From positions 1,913,780-1,977,779 of the forward strand of contig NZ_LTBL01000001.1 of NCBI RefSeq assembly GCF_018687785.1: a stretch of DNA of 64,000 bases, given 5' to 3'. This DNA comes from Methanovulcanius yangii (lineage in GTDB: Archaea > Halobacteriota > Methanomicrobia > Methanomicrobiales > Methanomicrobiaceae). The translations under genes were made by a program, and so were the position numbers. The stretch's first letter is position 1. Each line of letters starts with the position of its first letter. The notes beneath the pieces are model-generated. The model was given only the letters and a program-made list of their open reading frames with translations. It was not told the DNA's origin and ran no database searches. Shown piece by piece: positions 60,801 through 64,000 of the stretch.

Positions 60801-63683
60801 TTCGGCGGCCAGCAGGTGGGCAACATCGCCCGCATCGAGCTTACCGGCCTGCCGGCACCCGCCGAAGGCTGGACACTCGCGATGGCAGGGGAGGTCGGCG
60901 ATACGATCACCCAGTCCGAGTTCGAGGAGGGCCTCGCGTGCCCCGGCTCCGGCCACCTCGTCACCTATATCGACGGGGACGACACCTGGTCTGGCGTGCC
61001 CCTCTGGGTGCTTCTTGGCGCCATCGATGACTACGAACTTTATGACCACTGGACCTTCAATGATGGTGTCGCCGCCGGCAACTACACGATCAACGTGATC
61101 GCAGAGGACGGGTACACGCGGACGTTCTACGCGGATGACGTTGCCCGTAACGACGGCTACATCGTCGCGAACATGCTGAACGGCACCGAACTCGACGCAG
61201 AGGGCGGCTACCCGCTCAAGCTCATCGGGCCTGCCGTCACCTCCGGCAAGGACAAGGTGGGGAGCATCGCCGCAATCGAGATTCTCGAGCTCCAGACGCC
61301 TGCCGCAGCGCCGGGCAGCTGGAACCTGAACCTCTCGGGGAAGATCACCGATGTGATCCCGCAGGCGGAGTTCGAGGAGGGTCTCGCCTGCCCCGGTTCA
61401 GGGCACAACGTTTCCTGGACTGATATCGACGGCAACGTCTGGTCGGGGATGCCGCTCTGGTTCCTCTGCGGATGGGTCGACGACCGCATCCCGCACGCGT
61501 TCGACGCGACCGCCGCGGGGGCCGGGTACACGATCACCGTGAAGGCCGGCGACGGCTATTCCAAGGCCTTTGCGAGCGCCGACGTCGCATGGAATGACGG
61601 GTATATCGTCGCGGACAAGGTGAACGGCGCACCGCTCGATGAGTCGTGGCCGCTGCGCCTCGTGGGCGACGGCGTCGCCACCGACGGGGCCCTGGGCGGC
61701 AAGGCCGTCGGCAATATCGCCGAGATCGAGCTGACCGAGTTTGGCGAACCGACCGAAATTCCGCAGCTCCACATCGTGAAGTACGGTGCGGACGGGCAGA
61801 CGGTCGCGGACGAGGTCTGGATCGACTACACGGAGATGATGGTGCAGTTCGATGTCATCGGCGACGGTGAGACCCTGCACTCCTACCAGGCCATCACCGG
61901 TGACCCGGAGGATATCTGGGGTGTTGACAACGACACGAAGGGCGGCGTCAAGATCTCCAATGCCGTGAAGGGAACAAGGGTCGCCGACCTCGTCGGCCTC
62001 GTGGGCGGCATGGGTGTAGGCACCGATATCGTCTTCATCGCGAGTGACGGCTACGAAACCGTCCTGCCCTACACCTCCATCTACCCGACGGCGGAGATCT
62101 ACGAGCACCAGGGCGATGCGATCATCGCGTGGTATGCCGACGGTGCGTTCGTGCCCGGCTACAAGGACGGCATGCGCCTCTTCTTCATGCCCGAGGACAC
62201 CATCTACGGCCAGTGGGACATGCACGAGAGCCTGCCCGAGGGGTACTGGCACTACTATTTCCAGTCCTACAGCGCAAGCGACCCGGTCTACGGGCAGTAC
62301 GCCCCCGGTATCTTCTACCCCTCCTGTGCGGGCACCTCGGCGAAGTACGTAACCGAGATTGCCGTCTATTCGACCGCCGCGGCCGGCTGGGACCTCGAAC
62401 TTGACGGCACCCGGATCGGCGGGATGACCACGACCGTCGACAAGGCCTACTTCGAGGCGGCGCTCGCCTGCCAGTTCGGTGCGAACCATGATGCGGAGTA
62501 CACGGACGCGGACGAGAACGTCTGGGCCGGCATGCCGCTCTTCTTCCTGCAGGGCTTCGTCGATGATGCGGACCAGCACTCCGACCATGCGTACAACGAG
62601 ACCCTTGCCGCGGCCGGCTACGACATCATCGTCGCGGCGTCCGATGGCTACGCCAAGACCTTCGACAGCCGCGACACCATCCGGAGCACCGGCTACCTCG
62701 TGGCCAACACGATGAACGGCTACGCCATCCCGGAGGATGATGCGAGCTGGCCGCTCCGGCTCCTCGGTGAGAACGTCTCGAAGAGGGACAACGTGAAGGC
62801 GGTCGCCGCCATCGTCCTGAATTACGCGCCGAACGTCACCGCCATCGACGCGCCCACAGCGGCGATGACGGGCGACGACGTGATGCTCACCGCATTCTTC
62901 ACCGACCCGTATGACACGGACGCGGCGGTCATCGACTGGGGTGACGGGATGAACGACACCGTCAGTGATGTGGCGGGCACCGTCACCGGGTCGCATGCCT
63001 ACGCGGCGGCCGGCGTCTATACGATCAATGTCACCGTGACCGACAGCATGGGAGCGGAGGACATGATGTCCCATACCATCGAGGTTGCCGAACCCAGCCC
63101 CTATGACCGGACGATGGCGCTTCGCGAGTACGTCATCGCACTGGAGCTCCACCAGGGAACGGAGACCTCCCTCCTTGCAAAGCTCGACGCAGCCCTGAAA
63201 CAGATGGAGAAGAACCCGAAGACCGCGGCGAACATCCTCGGCGCCTTCGTGAACAATGTGGAGGCGCAGGACGGCAAGAAGATCCCGCATGATGCGGCGA
63301 TGTACATGATCGGCGAGGCGAACGAGATCATCGCGATGCTCATGGAGGACGGAACTGCCCCGATGGGCTTCACCGTCATGCAGCAGAACACCGTTGCATC
63401 CGGCACCGCCGTCCAGAGCGGTTCGGGAACGAATGACGACACCGCCGCAACCAACGACGAGAATGCAGAGACGAACAACGACAAGGGCAAGAGCGACAAT
63501 GGAAATGCGGGCAGGAACGACGATACCGCCGGGGCGAACGACTCGAATGCAGACACGAACAACGACAACGCGGGCGAGAACGACGACAACGACAACGACA
63601 ACGACAATGGCAATGCCGGGAACAATGGCAACCATTCAGGACAGACGAAAGAGAAGAGCAACAACGGAAACGGGAAGAAATAA
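57849..63683 (+). CDS. Giant secreted protein: PKD, DUF4430, sulfite-oxidase-like repeats, FIMAH, Asn/Asp-rich tail
   Basis: 1944 residues. Signal peptide ~1-29; N-terminal island domain ~30-248; PKD 1-2 (~250-417); DUF4430 1-3 (~421-845; copies 2 and 3 nearly identical); SUOX-like 1-3 (~848-1300; GIPLWVLVSMVDDDPDVGPE, IEVIAGDGW-type strands, AFASADVAWNDGYIVADKVN); a second island-type domain (~1301-1508; WIDYTEMMVQFDVIGDGETL); SUOX-like 4 (~1510-1657); PKD 3 (~1659-1748); FIMAH (~1752-1834; LREYVIALELHQGTETSLLA); and a ~105-residue Asn/Asp/Gly tail of NDN-type repeats ending in lysines. Its middle is a full-length homologue of the 52455 protein; PKD, FIMAH and tail are extra. The LAC cysteine is kept in all four SUOX-like copies. 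Probably cell-surface or matrix. Confidence 0.82.
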   Translation: MKQFRRTTVLTILIILMALLVAAPASAANATTELTITKLASDGSTVLAQQTVDIPWMEANLPVYGDGITHYYHQGPVFKDDSDDAIEQALRWNPEEDANVLDKDMGAVKGTNLKDLCDLVGGMNDGEEVLVVAEDGLSKAFEWENVYNYTSREGPMVVTWYCDGLATYPDPYPSETGYWEGMRLVWFADNATNPFGVHAFGNYDWYLAADDDYWYYYYASPTEKYPTTTGLSVKWVAEITILSDDPALPTAAFTADVTGGVAPLTVQFTDLSIGDPAAWAWDFESDGTVDSTQQNPGHVYAAAGTYTVTLTVTNDGGSDDEVRADYITVTAAPVAPVAAFTADVTSGVAPLTVRFTDESTGVPTAWAWDFESDGTVDSTLQDTVFEYATPGTYTVTLTVTNAVGSDDEVKTDYITVTAPPAMDVLYDGAVTLAAGATFDVVAYDSSETYTVNETTPLGALDATGLAYDVTDKRYAYDSVLLLDNVETYLRKSPGYWYAYVNDVYKDGYMNTPAGLNVLELVEGDTVEFYYAAAVLDPADLAEVQGKATAAVLTIAEIASAPPTMDVLYDGAVTLAPGATFEVVPYNNLAMSYIVNETTPLGALDKAASAGGFTYDVTDSRWTFDEVLLLDNVDTYLYNDPGKWYAYVDGVFKDGYKNTPAGLNVIELVGGETVEFYYAADVVDKTDLAEVKAKATAAVLTDVELPLPYDVLFDGTVVLDPEATFDVVAYNSAATYIVNETTPLGALDKAASAGGFTYDVTDSRWTFDEVLLLDNVDVYLYNDPGKWYAYVDGVFKDGYKNNPAGLNVIELVGGETVEFYYAADVVDKTDLAEVQAKATAAVLTVVSTGVTPDDWTLELSGAMDETVSKAFFEEGLACPSSGHYVEWTDDDMNVWGGIPLWVLVSMVDDDPDVGPEHYNFNDAIAATDYEVEVIAGDGWSTTLSSVDIARNDGYIVANTLNGTELPLLTDGGKPFWPLQLKGAAVFGGQQVGNIARIELTGLPAPAEGWTLAMAGEVGDTITQSEFEEGLACPGSGHLVTYIDGDDTWSGVPLWVLLGAIDDYELYDHWTFNDGVAAGNYTINVIAEDGYTRTFYADDVARNDGYIVANMLNGTELDAEGGYPLKLIGPAVTSGKDKVGSIAAIEILELQTPAAAPGSWNLNLSGKITDVIPQAEFEEGLACPGSGHNVSWTDIDGNVWSGMPLWFLCGWVDDRIPHAFDATAAGAGYTITVKAGDGYSKAFASADVAWNDGYIVADKVNGAPLDESWPLRLVGDGVATDGALGGKAVGNIAEIELTEFGEPTEIPQLHIVKYGADGQTVADEVWIDYTEMMVQFDVIGDGETLHSYQAITGDPEDIWGVDNDTKGGVKISNAVKGTRVADLVGLVGGMGVGTDIVFIASDGYETVLPYTSIYPTAEIYEHQGDAIIAWYADGAFVPGYKDGMRLFFMPEDTIYGQWDMHESLPEGYWHYYFQSYSASDPVYGQYAPGIFYPSCAGTSAKYVTEIAVYSTAAAGWDLELDGTRIGGMTTTVDKAYFEAALACQFGANHDAEYTDADENVWAGMPLFFLQGFVDDADQHSDHAYNETLAAAGYDIIVAASDGYAKTFDSRDTIRSTGYLVANTMNGYAIPEDDASWPLRLLGENVSKRDNVKAVAAIVLNYAPNVTAIDAPTAAMTGDDVMLTAFFTDPYDTDAAVIDWGDGMNDTVSDVAGTVTGSHAYAAAGVYTINVTVTDSMGAEDMMSHTIEVAEPSPYDRTMALREYVIALELHQGTETSLLAKLDAALKQMEKNPKTAANILGAFVNNVEAQDGKKIPHDAAMYMIGEANEIIAMLMEDGTAPMGFTVMQQNTVASGTAVQSGSGTNDDTAATNDENAETNNDKGKSDNGNAGRNDDTAGANDSNADTNNDNAGENDDNDNDNDNGNAGNNGNHSGQTKEKSNNGNGKK
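59631..59940 (+). repeat. Internal direct repeat, copy 1 (DUF4430 domain 2)
   Basis: About 310 bases repeated 429 bases further on with roughly five mismatches by eye; encodes GGFTYDVTDSRWTFDEVLLL and following residues. Confidence 0.8.
60060..60369 (+). repeat. Internal direct repeat, copy 2 (DUF4430 domain 3)
   Basis: Partner of 59631-59940. Differences include GATACG to GATGTG and ACACCC to ACAACC. Indicates recent duplication or gene conversion. Confidence 0.8.
63424..63680 (+). repeat. Simple coding repeat (Asn/Asp/Gly tail)
   Basis: A run rich in AAC-GAC-type codons, for example AACGACGACAACGACAACGA, encoding a low-complexity Asn/Asp tail with GNAG-like units. It is the likely cause of length variation at the 3' end of the gene. 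Confidence 0.7.
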
Positions 63684-63794
63684 TCCCGGCATCCTTTTTT
63701 TTTAAAATTCGCGGTTCGGGACGGTGCCCGGCCGTTCTTCGTCCCTCCCCTGTTTCCTTCTCCCGGCGAAACCATCATGAAGGAGGTGCGCCTT

Positions 63795-64000
63795 ATGGGT
63801 GCCTGGAGGAATGAAGAAATGTATGAAGCAGGCGAGGTCCACGTGGCCAAAGTGCTGGAACTGATCGGCAGCTCCCCGAAGGGATGGGACGATGCCGCCG
63901 CCAATGCCGTCCGGGAGGCGGCGAAATCCGTCCACGACATCAAGGGCGTCTACCTGAAGGAGTGCACCGCGAAGGTGGACGGCGACACAATTGTCGAGTA
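63795..64000 (+). CDS. Dodecin, 3' end outside window
   Basis: Partial frame. VAKVLELIGSSPKGWDDAAA, then VREAAKSVHDIKGVYLKECT and VDGDTIVEY, matches dodecin, the small flavin-binding dodecameric storage protein (normal length ~65-70). ATG 63795 has a strong GGAGGTG ribosome binding site six bases upstream; ATG 63819, also preceded by GGAGG, would give the more usual short N-terminus. The N-terminal extension MGAWRNEEMYEAGEVH is therefore doubtful. The gene is unrelated to the surface island and marks its right border. Confidence 0.85.
   Translation, partial: MGAWRNEEMYEAGEVHVAKVLELIGSSPKGWDDAAANAVREAAKSVHDIKGVYLKECTAKVDGDTIVE

Overview
The window looks like chromosomal DNA from a mesophilic methanogenic archaeon, most likely of the order Methanomicrobiales (Methanofollis/Methanoculleus-like). 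The reasons are a GC-rich core genome, archaeal TATA boxes and GGTGATC-type ribosome binding sites, a DUF3821/TolB-like secreted propeller protein, a secreted-then-winged-helix regulator of the type seen in this order, ACR3/ArsF/ArsG-type arsenic genes as found in methanogens, and very large PKD/BIG2 surface proteins. No rRNA, tRNA or CRISPR array is visible.

0-10.3 kb: a CPBP protease tail and a PAS protein, then a metal(loid) island. It holds two ArsR repressors, two YraQ/ArsP-type permeases, ACR3, ArsF/ArsG, two DGC zinc-binding proteins, a DUF2703 protein, a small thioredoxin and several tiny cysteine-rich or conserved proteins. Many genes overlap by ATGA and form tight operons. Five copies of a TTCAW-N6-TTGAA palindrome flank the two arsR genes and are the likely operators. 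At 1.4-2.9 kb sits a second, decaying permease / small-protein / thioredoxin copy.

10.3-22.6 kb: ordinary genes (TRIC-like channel, proC, a CAP-domain protein, Mrp/ApbC ATPase), a three-gene set of secreted beta-propeller proteins beside a winged-helix regulator, and the hybrid cluster protein gene hcp divergent from an HxlR regulator.

22.7-31.4 kb: an A+T-richer, probably acquired island. It contains a catalytically degenerate N6-methylase/specificity-like fusion, a divergently transcribed HEAT-repeat protein, and a tight four-gene operon (49-aa peptide, 386-aa unknown, 662-aa unknown with internal repeats, single-domain Cdc48-like AAA+ ATPase). A compact, highly foldable segment lies in the divergent intergenic region. 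I consider this the best candidate for an undescribed conflict/defence-type system.

31.4-63.7 kb: after a TIM-barrel gene comes a ~31-kb island of secreted proteins. Six share an N-terminal ~220-aa domain (WMEANLPVYGDG...HQGPVF signature) and then carry different modules: 18 BIG2 repeats; PKD + beta-helix + metallophosphatase; PKD with nested jelly-roll modules; DUF4430 plus repeated sulfite-oxidase-like (molybdopterin-domain-like) folds; and C-terminal FIMAH domains. A WxL-like/DUF916-like pair is embedded in the island. The two DUF4430/SUOX-like giants share a conserved, hairpin-containing 5' leader. The window ends in a truncated dodecin gene.
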